64,000 nucleotides of DNA from contig NZ_MBEI01000066.1 of NCBI RefSeq assembly GCF_001953985.1, positions 1 to 64,000 on the forward strand, given 5' to 3'. How positions within the stretch are numbered: position 1 is the first letter of the stretch; every line of letters begins with the position of its first letter. A program made the position numbers and the translations under genes. The notes under the pieces were generated by a model. It saw only the letters and a list, made by a program, of their open reading frames with translations. It was not told where the DNA came from and made no database searches. Shown here one piece after another: positions 47,427-55,494 of this stretch. The DNA is from Mycobacterium colombiense (GTDB taxonomy: Bacteria > Actinomycetota > Actinomycetes > Mycobacteriales > Mycobacteriaceae).

Positions 47427-48343
47427 CGGGCCCGGGTAAGTTCGCGGGCGGCCACTCGGTGGATGCCCCGGCCGGTATCGATGTCGTTCTGGTGACCGGA
47501 TTATCCGGCGCCGGGCGGGGTACCGCAGCCAAGGTGCTCGAAGACCTCGGCTGGTATGTGGCGGACAACCTGCCCCCGCAGCTGATCACCCGGATGGTCG
47601 ATTTCGGTCTGGCCGCCGGCTCGCGGATCACCCAGCTCGCGGTGGTGATGGACGTCCGGTCGCGCGGCTTCACCGGCGACCTGGACTCGGTGCGCACCGA
47701 GCTGGCCACCCGAAACATCGCCCCGCGCGTGGTGTTCATGGAAGCATCCGACGACATGTTGGTGCGCCGCTACGAACAGAACCGGCGCAGCCACCCGCTG
47801 CAGGGCGATCAGACGCTGGCCGAGGGGATCGCCGCCGAGCGCCGCATGCTGGCATCGGTTCGCGCCACCGCCGACCTGATCATCGACACCTCGACGCTGT
47901 CGGTGCGCGGCTTGCGCGAGACCATCGAGCGGGCCTTCGGCGGCGTCGCCAGCGCGACCACCAGCGTCACGGTCGAGTCCTTCGGCTTCAAGTACGGCCT
48001 GCCGATGGACGCCGACATGGTGATGGACGTGCGGTTCCTGCCGAACCCGCACTGGGTCGACGAATTGCGTCCCCGCACCGGGCAGGACCCCGCGGTGCGG
48101 GATTACGTGTTGAGCCAGCCCGGCGCGGCGGAGTTCCTCGACGCCTACCATCGATTGCTGTCTCTGGTCGTCGACGGCTACCGCCGGGAGGGCAAGCGCT
48201 ATATGACGGTCGCCATCGGCTGCACGGGCGGCAAGCATCGCAGCGTCGCGATCGCGGAGGCATTGATGCAGTTGCTGAACGCCCAGAAGGGTGAAGCGCA
48301 ACTGTCGGTGCGGGTGCTGCACCGGGATCTGGGCCGCGAATGA
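47423..48343 (+). CDS. rapZ: RapZ/YvcJ-family nucleotide-binding protein
   Basis: 306 residues. The N-terminal P-loop reads GLSGAGRGT (26-34) with Arg32 where Lys is normal. The C-terminal domain has GCTGGKHRSVAIAE and FKYGLPMDADMVMDVRFLPNPHW. E. coli RapZ controls small RNAs that regulate amino-sugar synthesis; the mycobacterial role is not settled. GTG 47423 overlaps uvrC, and the stop overlaps cuvA (ATGA). The rapZ-cuvA-whiA order is conserved in Gram-positives. Confidence 0.94.
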   Translation: MTGPGKFAGGHSVDAPAGIDVVLVTGLSGAGRGTAAKVLEDLGWYVADNLPPQLITRMVDFGLAAGSRITQLAVVMDVRSRGFTGDLDSVRTELATRNIAPRVVFMEASDDMLVRRYEQNRRSHPLQGDQTLAEGIAAERRMLASVRATADLIIDTSTLSVRGLRETIERAFGGVASATTSVTVESFGFKYGLPMDADMVMDVRFLPNPHWVDELRPRTGQDPAVRDYVLSQPGAAEFLDAYHRLLSLVVDGYRREGKRYMTVAIGCTGGKHRSVAIAEALMQLLNAQKGEAQLSVRVLHRDLGRE

Positions 48344-49416
48344 CCGAGCCGATGAACCGGGGCATCGTCGCGCTGGGCGGCGGACACGGCCTATACGCGA
48401 CGCTGTCGGCGGCCCGCCGGCTGACTCCGCACGTCACCGCGGTGGTCACCGTCGCCGACGACGGTGGTTCTTCCGGCCGGCTGCGCAGCGAACTGGACGT
48501 GGTGCCGCCGGGTGATCTGCGAATGGCGTTGGCGGCCTTGGCATCCGACAGCCCACACGGTCGGCTGTGGGCGACCATCCTTCAGCACCGGTTCGGCGGC
48601 AGCGGCGCGCTGGCCGGGCATCCGATCGGTAACCTGATGCTGGCCGGCCTGTCCGAGGTGCTGGCCGACCCGGTGGCCGCCCTCGACGAGCTCGGACGCA
48701 TCCTCGGCGTCAAGGGCCGGGTGCTGCCGATGTGCCCGATCGCGCTGCAGATCGAGGCCGACGTCTCCGGTCTGGAAGGCGACCCGCGGATGTTCCGGCT
48801 GATCCGCGGCCAGGTGGCTATCGCGACCACTCCGGGCAAGGTGCGCCGCGTCCGGCTGCTGCCGGACAACCCCCCGGCGACCCGCCAGGCCGTCGACGCC
48901 ATCATGGCCGCCGATCTGGTGGTGCTGGGCCCCGGCTCGTGGTTCACCAGCGTGATCCCGCATGTGCTGGTGCCCGGGCTGGCCGCGGCGCTGCGGGCGA
49001 CCACCGCGCGGCGCGCCCTGGTGCTCAATCTGGTGGCCGAGCCGGGGGAGACGGCCGGCTTCTCCGTCGAGCGTCATCTGCACGTGCTGGCCCAGCACGC
49101 ACCGGAATTCAGCGTGCACGACATCATCATCGACGCCGAACGGGTGCCCAGTGAGCGCGAACGCGATCAACTGCGCCGTACCGCCACACTGCTTTCGGCC
49201 GAGGTCCACTTCGCCGACGTGGCCAGACCTGGTACACCTTTACATGATCCAGGCAAACTCGCGGCGGCCCTGGACGGGGTCCGGGCGGCCCACAAGGCTC
49301 CGGGAGCGTCTTCGGTCACGGCCACCGCGGATATTCGGGTCGACGGTACAAGCCCACCAGCCGGGGGGAGTGGACCGGCCGGCAGCGGACCAAGGGGTGA
49401 CGACGCGTGGCGATGA
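48340..49416 (+). CDS. cuvA: YvcK/CuvA family protein
   Basis: 358 residues, CofD-like Rossmann fold. GIVALGGGHGLYATLSAAR at the start, TVADDGGSSGRLR and PPGDLRMALAAL are diagnostic. In B. subtilis YvcK binds UDP-sugars and is needed on gluconeogenic carbon; mycobacterial CuvA supports cell shape and use of host carbon sources. The last 45 residues are a Gly/Ser/Pro-rich tail. ATG 48340 overlaps rapZ. The 3' end overlaps whiA by 10 bases. Confidence 0.94.
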   Translation: MTEPMNRGIVALGGGHGLYATLSAARRLTPHVTAVVTVADDGGSSGRLRSELDVVPPGDLRMALAALASDSPHGRLWATILQHRFGGSGALAGHPIGNLMLAGLSEVLADPVAALDELGRILGVKGRVLPMCPIALQIEADVSGLEGDPRMFRLIRGQVAIATTPGKVRRVRLLPDNPPATRQAVDAIMAADLVVLGPGSWFTSVIPHVLVPGLAAALRATTARRALVLNLVAEPGETAGFSVERHLHVLAQHAPEFSVHDIIIDAERVPSERERDQLRRTATLLSAEVHFADVARPGTPLHDPGKLAAALDGVRAAHKAPGASSVTATADIRVDGTSPPAGGSGPAGSGPRGDDAWR

Positions 49417-50390
49417 CGACCGAAGTCAAAGACGAACTGAGCCGCCTCATCGTGAAATCGGTCAGCGCGCGCCGGGCGGAGGTCACGTCCCTGTTGAGGT
49501 TCGCCGGCGGGCTGCACATCGTCGGTGGCCGCGTCGTGGTCGAGGCCGAGGTGGATCTGGGCAACGTCGCGCGCCGGTTGCGCAAGGACATTTTCGAGCT
49601 CTACGGATACAACGCCGTTGTACATGTGTTGTCGGCCAGCGGGATTCGCAAGAGCACCCGGTACGTGTTGCGGGTGGCCAACGACGGTGAGGCGCTGGCG
49701 CGCCAGACCGGCCTGCTCGACAACCGCGGCCGCCCGGTGCGCGGATTGCCGGCGCAGGTGGTGGGCGGCAGCGTCGGCGACGCCGAGGCCGCCTGGCGAG
49801 GGGCCTTCCTGGCGCACGGGTCCCTGACCGAGCCGGGGCGGTCGTCGGCGCTGGAAGTCAGCTGCCCCGGCCCGGAGGCGGCGCTGGCGTTGGTGGGCGC
49901 GGCGCGACGGCTCGGTGTCAGCGCCAAGGCCCGCGAGGTGCGCGGCGCCGACCGGGTGGTGGTGCGCGACGGCGAGGCGATCGGCGCGCTGCTGACCCGG
50001 ATGGGCGCCCAGGACACCCGGCTGGTGTGGGAGGAGCGCCGGATGCGGCGCGAGGTGCGGGCGACGGCCAATCGGCTCGCCAACTTCGACGACGCCAACC
50101 TGCGCCGCTCGGCGCGTGCGGCGGTCGCGGCCGCGGCCCGGGTGGAGCGGGCGCTGGAGATCCTGGGCGACACCGTCCCCGATCATCTGGCCTCGGCCGG
50201 CAAGCTGCGCGTCGAGCACCGGCAGGCGTCGCTGGAGGAGCTCGGCCGCCTCGCCGACCCGCCGATGACGAAAGATGCTGTGGCGGGCCGTATTCGGCGG
50301 CTGCTGTCGATGGCCGATCGCAAGGCGAAGGTCGAGGGCATTCCCGATACCGAGTCGGCGGTCACGCCGGATTTGTTGGAGGACGCTTAG
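49407..50390 (+). CDS. whiA: WhiA-family DNA-binding protein
   Basis: 327 residues. A LAGLIDADG-like N-terminal domain (VTSLLRFAGGLHIVGGRVVVEAE, shown by LLRFAGGLHIV) is fused to a C-terminal helix-turn-helix (LEELGRLADPPMTKDAVAGRIRRLLSMA: MTKDAVAGRIRRLL). WhiA acts in sporulation or cell division control in actinobacteria. GTG 49407 gives the conserved MAMTTEVKDELSR start; the ATG at 49413 is the alternative. Last gene of the uvrC-rapZ-cuvA-whiA run. Confidence 0.95.
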   Translation: MAMTTEVKDELSRLIVKSVSARRAEVTSLLRFAGGLHIVGGRVVVEAEVDLGNVARRLRKDIFELYGYNAVVHVLSASGIRKSTRYVLRVANDGEALARQTGLLDNRGRPVRGLPAQVVGGSVGDAEAAWRGAFLAHGSLTEPGRSSALEVSCPGPEAALALVGAARRLGVSAKAREVRGADRVVVRDGEAIGALLTRMGAQDTRLVWEERRMRREVRATANRLANFDDANLRRSARAAVAAAARVERALEILGDTVPDHLASAGKLRVEHRQASLEELGRLADPPMTKDAVAGRIRRLLSMADRKAKVEGIPDTESAVTPDLLEDA

Positions 50391-51196
50391 TCCCGACCGC
50401 CTCTGGCAAAGCCCTGGCGGAGCGCTGACGCGCCGCGGCGGCGCCGCTCGCGTTGCCCGGTCGGCCAGAAGTTTTGACGAGCGTGGCCGCGCTGAGCCCG
50501 GCTCCGCGGTCGTGTCGTGTCCCTGCAGTACAACATTCTATGAATTACATGATTTCTTTACGTTGGATATGAGTTGCTTAATCGCATAGTCTATTTATAG
50601 GTGCGTGCCCGCGAGTGGATACGCAAATTCGGCATTCTAAGGTACTTCTTCGTTGCGGAAGCTCTTCAGTGGCAAATTCATAGCGGTTGCATACCCTCTT
50701 TGAGGAGGGTATGAGTCGAGGACGTATTGACCGTGTTATCCGCAACGGGCGCTTCACCCCTTGTTTTTCGTCTTCCCTATGACTGCGGCCTGCGTCCGGA
50801 TGATCAGGCGGGCCGCCGGCCGGGAGGGTTTCTGGCTAAGGCCATCCGCCGCCAAATCATTTTTGGATGGGGAGATTTTTATTCACGGACGGCTACTCGA
50901 CGGCGCCTTTTCTGGAGTTTCATCGCTTATTCACCGCGTCGTCTTGTCGGATTTGCGCGAGGTAGAGGCGTTTATCGGCGGCCTGCTCGCTGAAACGCCG
51001 ACTCGCAGCCCTCGCATTGCAACGCTGCGCCGTCGCCGATCCGGGCCGATTTTGGCGGAAGGCGTTTCGGTCAGCGCTGGCTAGTGTCTCGTCTACACGT
51101 AGGGATGCCCGTCGCCCAGCAAACTCGCATCCGATTCGGCGGAAGTAGGGGCGCAGGGGCCGGCGGTGCTCACAGGGTCAGAGGCGGAGGGAAGGC
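50391..51196. other. AT-rich leader region before the PPE island
   Basis: About 800 bases with no supported gene. The first 60 bases of the AT-rich part (50521-50580) are about 35 percent GC by hand count, far below the neighbours. CTATGAATT (50538-50546) and its exact reverse complement AATTCATAG (50675-50683) lie 128 bases apart, and a hairpin follows at 50691-50712. Small frames at 50727-51084 have no family match. It marks the left edge of an accessory insertion relative to H37Rv. Confidence 0.55.
50691..50712. promoter_or_regulatory. Perfect dyad ATACCCTC-N6-GAGGGTAT
   Basis: Eight-base arms (50691-50698 and 50705-50712) about an N6 centre TTTGAG, 485 bases before the first PPE gene. 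There is no following T-run, so an operator is as likely as a terminator. Confidence 0.45.
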
Positions 51197-52459
51197 ATGG
51201 ATTTCGGGTTGTTGCCGCCGGAGATCAACTCCGGCAGGGTTTACTCAGGGCCTGGGTCGGCGCCGTTGCTGGCAGCTGCTGCTGCCTGGAATGGGTTGGC
51301 GGCCGAATTGCATTCGGCTGCAGCGTCTTACGGTTCGGCGATCTCGGAGTTGAGAACCACCTGGCGTGGGCCGTCGTCCGCAGCGATGGCCGCCGCCGCA
51401 GCACCCTACATCGAGTGGCTCGACGGCACCGCCGTGCAGGCCGAACAGACGGCCGGCCAAGCCACGGCGGCGGCGGCGGCCTATGAAGCCGTTTTCGCGG
51501 CCACTGTCCCGCCGCCGCTGATCGAGGCCAACCGGGCGCTGTTGGCGTCACTGATCGCGACCAACTTTCTGGGCCAGAACACTCCGGCGATCGCGGCCAC
51601 GGAGGCCCAATACGCCGAGATGTGGGCCCAAGACGCCGCCGCGATGTATGCCTATGCCGGTTCCTCGGCGGCCGCGACCCGGCTGACCCCGTTCGGCGTA
51701 CCACCGACGACCGCCGACGCCAATGCGGTGGCCGACCAGTCGGCCGCCGTCAGCTCCGCGCTACAGTCGTCGACGGCATCCGGCGTCGAATCTGCTCTGT
51801 CACAGTCGGTTTCGCAAGCTCCGGTAGCGGCGCAAACCCTCGCCGTGAACGCCAATGCGGTGACGGCTGCTGCAAGCCTGCCGCTGAGCCTGACGGACAT
51901 AACCGGGATTCTGAAGACCTTCAACAGTGTCATGGGGGTTGTCTCCGGACCGTACACGCCGCTTGGCCTGGGGAACCTGATGAAGAACTGGTACCAGATC
52001 GCCATCAGCATTCCGAGTCTGGGTACCGGAATCCAAGGCATTGGTCCATTGCTTCACCCGAAACCGCTTCTCGGCGTTTTGGCGCCGCTGCTGCATAGCG
52101 ATCTGCTGACCGGTTCGGGCGCGCTGTCGGGTGCCGGGACGGTTTCGGCGACGGCCGGCCGCGCCGGCCTGGTTGGGTCGTTGTCGGTCCCGGCGAACTG
52201 GGCCTCTGCGGTCCCGGCGGTCAGGACGCTTGCCGCCGAGCTGCCCGAGACCATGCTGGACGCCGCTCCCGCGATGGCCGTGAACGGTCAACAAGGCATG
52301 TTCGGCCCGACCGCCCTGTCCAGTTTGGCGGGACGCGCCGTCGGCGCGACCGCCACTCGCGCCGCCGTGGGGTCAACCGTTCGCGTGCCCGGCGCTGTGG
52401 CCGTCGACGACATCGCCACCACGTCCACCGTCATCGTGATACCACCGAACGCGAAATAA
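51197..52459 (+). CDS. PPE family protein, SVP subfamily (first of three)
   Basis: 420 residues. The PPE domain has MDFGLLPPEINSG, the turn TWRGPSS (WxG) and NFLGQNTPAIAATE. The C-terminal half has the SVP signature GSLSVPANW near residue 332. Presumed type VII (ESX-5-like) substrate, cell-envelope located. No PE gene is adjacent, so its partner must be elsewhere. ATG 51197 follows GGAGGGAAG at about 51185. It is followed by a second PPE gene after 12 bases. Confidence 0.92.
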   Translation: MDFGLLPPEINSGRVYSGPGSAPLLAAAAAWNGLAAELHSAAASYGSAISELRTTWRGPSSAAMAAAAAPYIEWLDGTAVQAEQTAGQATAAAAAYEAVFAATVPPPLIEANRALLASLIATNFLGQNTPAIAATEAQYAEMWAQDAAAMYAYAGSSAAATRLTPFGVPPTTADANAVADQSAAVSSALQSSTASGVESALSQSVSQAPVAAQTLAVNANAVTAAASLPLSLTDITGILKTFNSVMGVVSGPYTPLGLGNLMKNWYQIAISIPSLGTGIQGIGPLLHPKPLLGVLAPLLHSDLLTGSGALSGAGTVSATAGRAGLVGSLSVPANWASAVPAVRTLAAELPETMLDAAPAMAVNGQQGMFGPTALSSLAGRAVGATATRAAVGSTVRVPGAVAVDDIATTSTVIVIPPNAK

Positions 52460-52471
52460 GGAAGGTGCGCA

Positions 52472-53839
52472 ATGGTTTTCGGGGATTTCGCAGCGCTACC
52501 ACCGGAGGTGATCTCCACCCAGATCTATACGGGCCCGGGCGCGGGGCCGTTGCTGGCCGCCGCGGCGGCGTGGGACGGGCTGGCCGCCGAATTGCACGCC
52601 ACCGCAGCTTCGTACGCATCGGTGATTTCGGAGCTGAGTGGCGAGTCGTGGCAAGGCTCGTCATCGGAGTCCATGGCCGCCGCGGCCGCACCGTACGCGG
52701 CGTGGCTATCGACCACGGCGGGCCAGGCCGAGCAGAGCGCCGCCCAGGCCCGCGCCGCGGCCGGCGCGTACGAGGCCGCGTTGGCGGCCACCGTGCCGCC
52801 GGCGATCGTCGCGGCGAACCGCAGCCAATTGGCCGTACTGTTGCAGACCAACATCTTGGGGCAGAACGGCGCGGCGATCGCGGCCACCGAAGCCGAGTAC
52901 GGCCAGATGTGGGCCCAAGATGTCGCTGCCATGTTCAGTTATGCCGGCGCGTCGGAGTCCGCTGGAGAGCTGACCCCGTTCGAGGAGGCACCAGCGACCA
53001 CCAATGACACCGGTTCGGCGGCCCAGGCTGCCGCCGTCGCCGCCTCGGAGTCGCAGTCGTTGTCGTCGTGGCTCAAACAGATCGAGGACTACATCACCTC
53101 GCTCACGGGCCAATACACCAAGTTTTGGCAGAACTTGATCGGGGGGGCTACGGGGAGTACGGAGATAGCACCCTTCTGGGAGACGCTGTATTCGACCATT
53201 TCGCAATTCGGCACGCAAGCGACGTGGACCAACGTCGTCAATGCCAGTACGGGCCTGGGCGTCTCGCAGTGGAAGAACTTCTTCATCTATGCGCCGTGGA
53301 GCGCCGCGATGGCGAAAACGTCGCTGGGCGCCGGTCTGTCGTCTCCGGGGCATGTTGCCACCGCCGTCCCGGTCAAGGCCGTATCGGCGGCGGTGGGCAA
53401 CGCGCCGACGGTGGGCAAGTTGTCGGTGCCCGCCAGCTGGGCAACGGCCACCCCGGCGACCGCGGTGGCCTCCACCGCGCTACCGGCCACCAGCGTGGCC
53501 GCGGCCGCTGCGGCGGAAATCCCCGCCGGTCTCATCAACGAGGCGACCCTGGGCAGTTTGGCGGGCGGCGCGCTGGGCAGCCCGGCGGCGCGGGTCGTCA
53601 GCTCGACCGGCATCGAGGCCCGTGCAATCACCGGTGAGCGCCGCAGGGGGCCGGTCAAGCTGGACCGCATCATTGCCCAACTTCAGGAGATGCCCGATCA
53701 AGTACAGCACTGGAACGTCGATGAGGCCGACCTCGATGACCTGGTCGCCAAGCTCAGAACAACACCCGGCGTACACGCCGTGCATGTGACCGAGGGCGAG
53801 GAGATCGGCGTCGGGCCGTCCGAATCGAAGCTGGGGTAG
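52472..53839 (+). CDS. PPE family protein, SVP subfamily (second of three)
   Basis: 455 residues. FAALPPEVISTQIYTGPGAGP opens the PPE domain (blocks FAALPPEV and YTGPGAGP), WQG is at about 59-61 and NILGQNGAAIAATE follows. GKLSVPASW near residue 312 is the SVP motif. An extra C-terminal domain of about 60 residues (KLDRIIAQLQEMPDQVQHW, then TPGVHAVHV) looks like a folded helical extension. It starts 12 bases after the previous PPE stop, with GGAAGG upstream, and the two are likely co-transcribed. Confidence 0.92.
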   Translation: MVFGDFAALPPEVISTQIYTGPGAGPLLAAAAAWDGLAAELHATAASYASVISELSGESWQGSSSESMAAAAAPYAAWLSTTAGQAEQSAAQARAAAGAYEAALAATVPPAIVAANRSQLAVLLQTNILGQNGAAIAATEAEYGQMWAQDVAAMFSYAGASESAGELTPFEEAPATTNDTGSAAQAAAVAASESQSLSSWLKQIEDYITSLTGQYTKFWQNLIGGATGSTEIAPFWETLYSTISQFGTQATWTNVVNASTGLGVSQWKNFFIYAPWSAAMAKTSLGAGLSSPGHVATAVPVKAVSAAVGNAPTVGKLSVPASWATATPATAVASTALPATSVAAAAAAEIPAGLINEATLGSLAGGALGSPAARVVSSTGIEARAITGERRRGPVKLDRIIAQLQEMPDQVQHWNVDEADLDDLVAKLRTTPGVHAVHVTEGEEIGVGPSESKLG

Positions 53840-53853
53840 CGCAATGGTTTTCG
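53839..53853 (+). repeat. 15-base repeat of the PPE start at 52467-52481
   Basis: GCGCAATGGTTTTCG occurs at the start of the second PPE gene (52467-52481) and again here, right after that gene's stop. The frame that follows reads MVFAPLPL, echoing MVFGDFAALPP. It is probably the stub of a further PPE copy that was deleted. Confidence 0.5.
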
Positions 53854-53927
53854 CGCCGCTGCCACTCAGGATGACACACACCTCAACAGGGAAAACCGCC
53901 ATCAACGGACGCATCGAAGGAGGATGC

Positions 53928-54284
53928 ATGAAACTGCTGTTAGCGCTACTCGGTGTATTGCTGGCGATCGTTACCGCGGTGCCCGCGCACGCCATGCCAG
54001 GCGAGGATGAGGCGGCCGGCGACGACAACAACGAAGCCTTCATCGCCGACCTACACACGGTGGGCATCAGCTTTCAGGACCCGGGCCAAGCCGTGAGCGC
54101 CGGGAAAGCGGTCTGCGGCTTGCTCGCCCGGGGTGTATCCGGCCTGCAACTCCTCAACGATCTGCGGGACAACAACCCCGCACTGACCACCAACGGCGCC
54201 GCCCAGTTCGCGACGATATCAGCGAAGGCGTATTGCCCACGACAGCTCGACGCTTCCGCGGGACCTGGTGCCAAAAGCGGCTGA
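53928..54284 (+). CDS. Secreted DUF732 protein
   Basis: 118 residues. Signal peptide MKLLLALLGVLLAIVTAVPAHA, then an acidic linker and a helical DUF732 domain with FIADLHTVGISFQDPGQAV (shown as FIADLHTVGISF), a Cys in VCGLLARGVS and one in AKAYCPRQL, which probably form a disulfide. The family is common in mycobacteria and its function is unknown. ATG 53928 is supported by AAGGAGG 4 bases upstream; the 28 upstream residues of the longer frame come from the PPE-start remnant. Lies within the PPE island. Confidence 0.88.
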   Translation: MKLLLALLGVLLAIVTAVPAHAMPGEDEAAGDDNNEAFIADLHTVGISFQDPGQAVSAGKAVCGLLARGVSGLQLLNDLRDNNPALTTNGAAQFATISAKAYCPRQLDASAGPGAKSG

Positions 54285-54423
54285 GCCGCAGAAGGCCAAC
54301 CGCCGCAATATAATCCGCGACTACACGACAAGCATGATCACCCACAGCAATCTCCTTCACTCCTCCTCAGAGAAAAGCCTGATGTTGCAGCACAATTCGC
54401 CCGCCGCTGAGCTGGGGTTGGTG

Positions 54424-55386
54424 ATGGATTTCGGTACGCTACCGCCGGAAAGTAATTCCGGGCGGATGCATTCGGGCCCCGGCGCCGGGTCAATGATGGA
54501 CGCCGCCAAGGCTTGGGGTGTGCTGGGCACCCAGCTCAGTGACATGGCAGCGACCTGTCGGGCGGCGATCTCCTCGCTGGATTCGGAACAGGGAAGTGCC
54601 TCGGCCACGGCGATAAACCAAGCCTTCACGGGCTATATCGCGTGGCTCGACGCTACCGCTGCCCAGGCCCGGCAGACGGCAATCCAGGCCAAGGAGGCCG
54701 CGAGCGCCTACGGTTTGACGCTGGCGGCGGTGGTGGCGCCTCAGGTGATCAATGCCAACCGGCTGCAGCGGATCTCGCTGGCCGCGACGAACTGCCTAGG
54801 ACAGAGCAGTGCGGCTATCGCGGAGGCCGAGGCTGACTACGAAAGGATGTGGGCTGAAGACGCCGCCGCCATGTATGCCTATGCCCGCGCCTCTGCCGGT
54901 ATCTGGAAGCTGACAACGTTCAATTCGCCCCCGCCCTCCACCGGCCCCTGCGAGCTCGCGGGGGTCACTCCACCGGCGCGCAAGTGGCGTCTGACGGTGG
55001 CACCGGAGGTCATAGCGACTGGCTGTCAAGTGATCTCAACCATCTCCGAGGCGCTCGATGCGTTGTCCTCCTCCCCGCTGGCGACCTTCGACGCGTCCCT
55101 GTCGTCGATAACGGCGCCTCTGTCCAGGTTGAGTGCTTTGTCGGCGCCGCTGGACTTCGCACTCAACCACCTGAGTGCCCTCAACAAGGCCACCGCGTTG
55201 AAGAGGGCCGCGGCCATGTGGTCTCTGCGGCCCGGCGGGGGCCGCACGGATCAGGCGGCGCCACGTGCGAGCCTCGGTAGCGGGGCGGCGATCGGAGTTC
55301 TGTCGGTTCCGCAGGCGTGGATTCGATCGATGCCGCGCCCGACGTCGCCGAGTCCCCAAGCGGCTCCCGTTGATCGAAGCCAATGA
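54424..55386 (+). CDS. Divergent short PPE protein, SVP subfamily (third)
   Basis: 320 residues, about 100 shorter than its neighbours. MDFGTLPPESNSG opens a PPE domain, and GVLSVPQAW near residue 290 is the SVP motif. The WxG turn is lost: where its neighbours have TWRGPSS or SWQGSSS it reads DSEQGSAS. NFLGQN has become NCLGQS, and several extra Cys are present. It may be losing function, or have a changed partner. The start ATG 54424 is chosen by homology; an in-frame leader exists upstream. Confidence 0.85.
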   Translation: MDFGTLPPESNSGRMHSGPGAGSMMDAAKAWGVLGTQLSDMAATCRAAISSLDSEQGSASATAINQAFTGYIAWLDATAAQARQTAIQAKEAASAYGLTLAAVVAPQVINANRLQRISLAATNCLGQSSAAIAEAEADYERMWAEDAAAMYAYARASAGIWKLTTFNSPPPSTGPCELAGVTPPARKWRLTVAPEVIATGCQVISTISEALDALSSSPLATFDASLSSITAPLSRLSALSAPLDFALNHLSALNKATALKRAAAMWSLRPGGGRTDQAAPRASLGSGAAIGVLSVPQAWIRSMPRPTSPSPQAAPVDRSQ

Positions 55387-55494
55387 GATCGCGACTCCGG
55401 CTGGTGACCACGCGAACGCCTCCTCGGCCGAGCCAACCGGTAGTTTGTTTGCCATTGCTGGTGGCGACTGGGGTTGGGGGGCTACGGTCAGGTG

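Noticed and set aside
50727..51084. Two small frames between whiA and the first PPE gene
   Set aside because: They overlap each other in different frames, have no recognisable motif and no good ribosome site.
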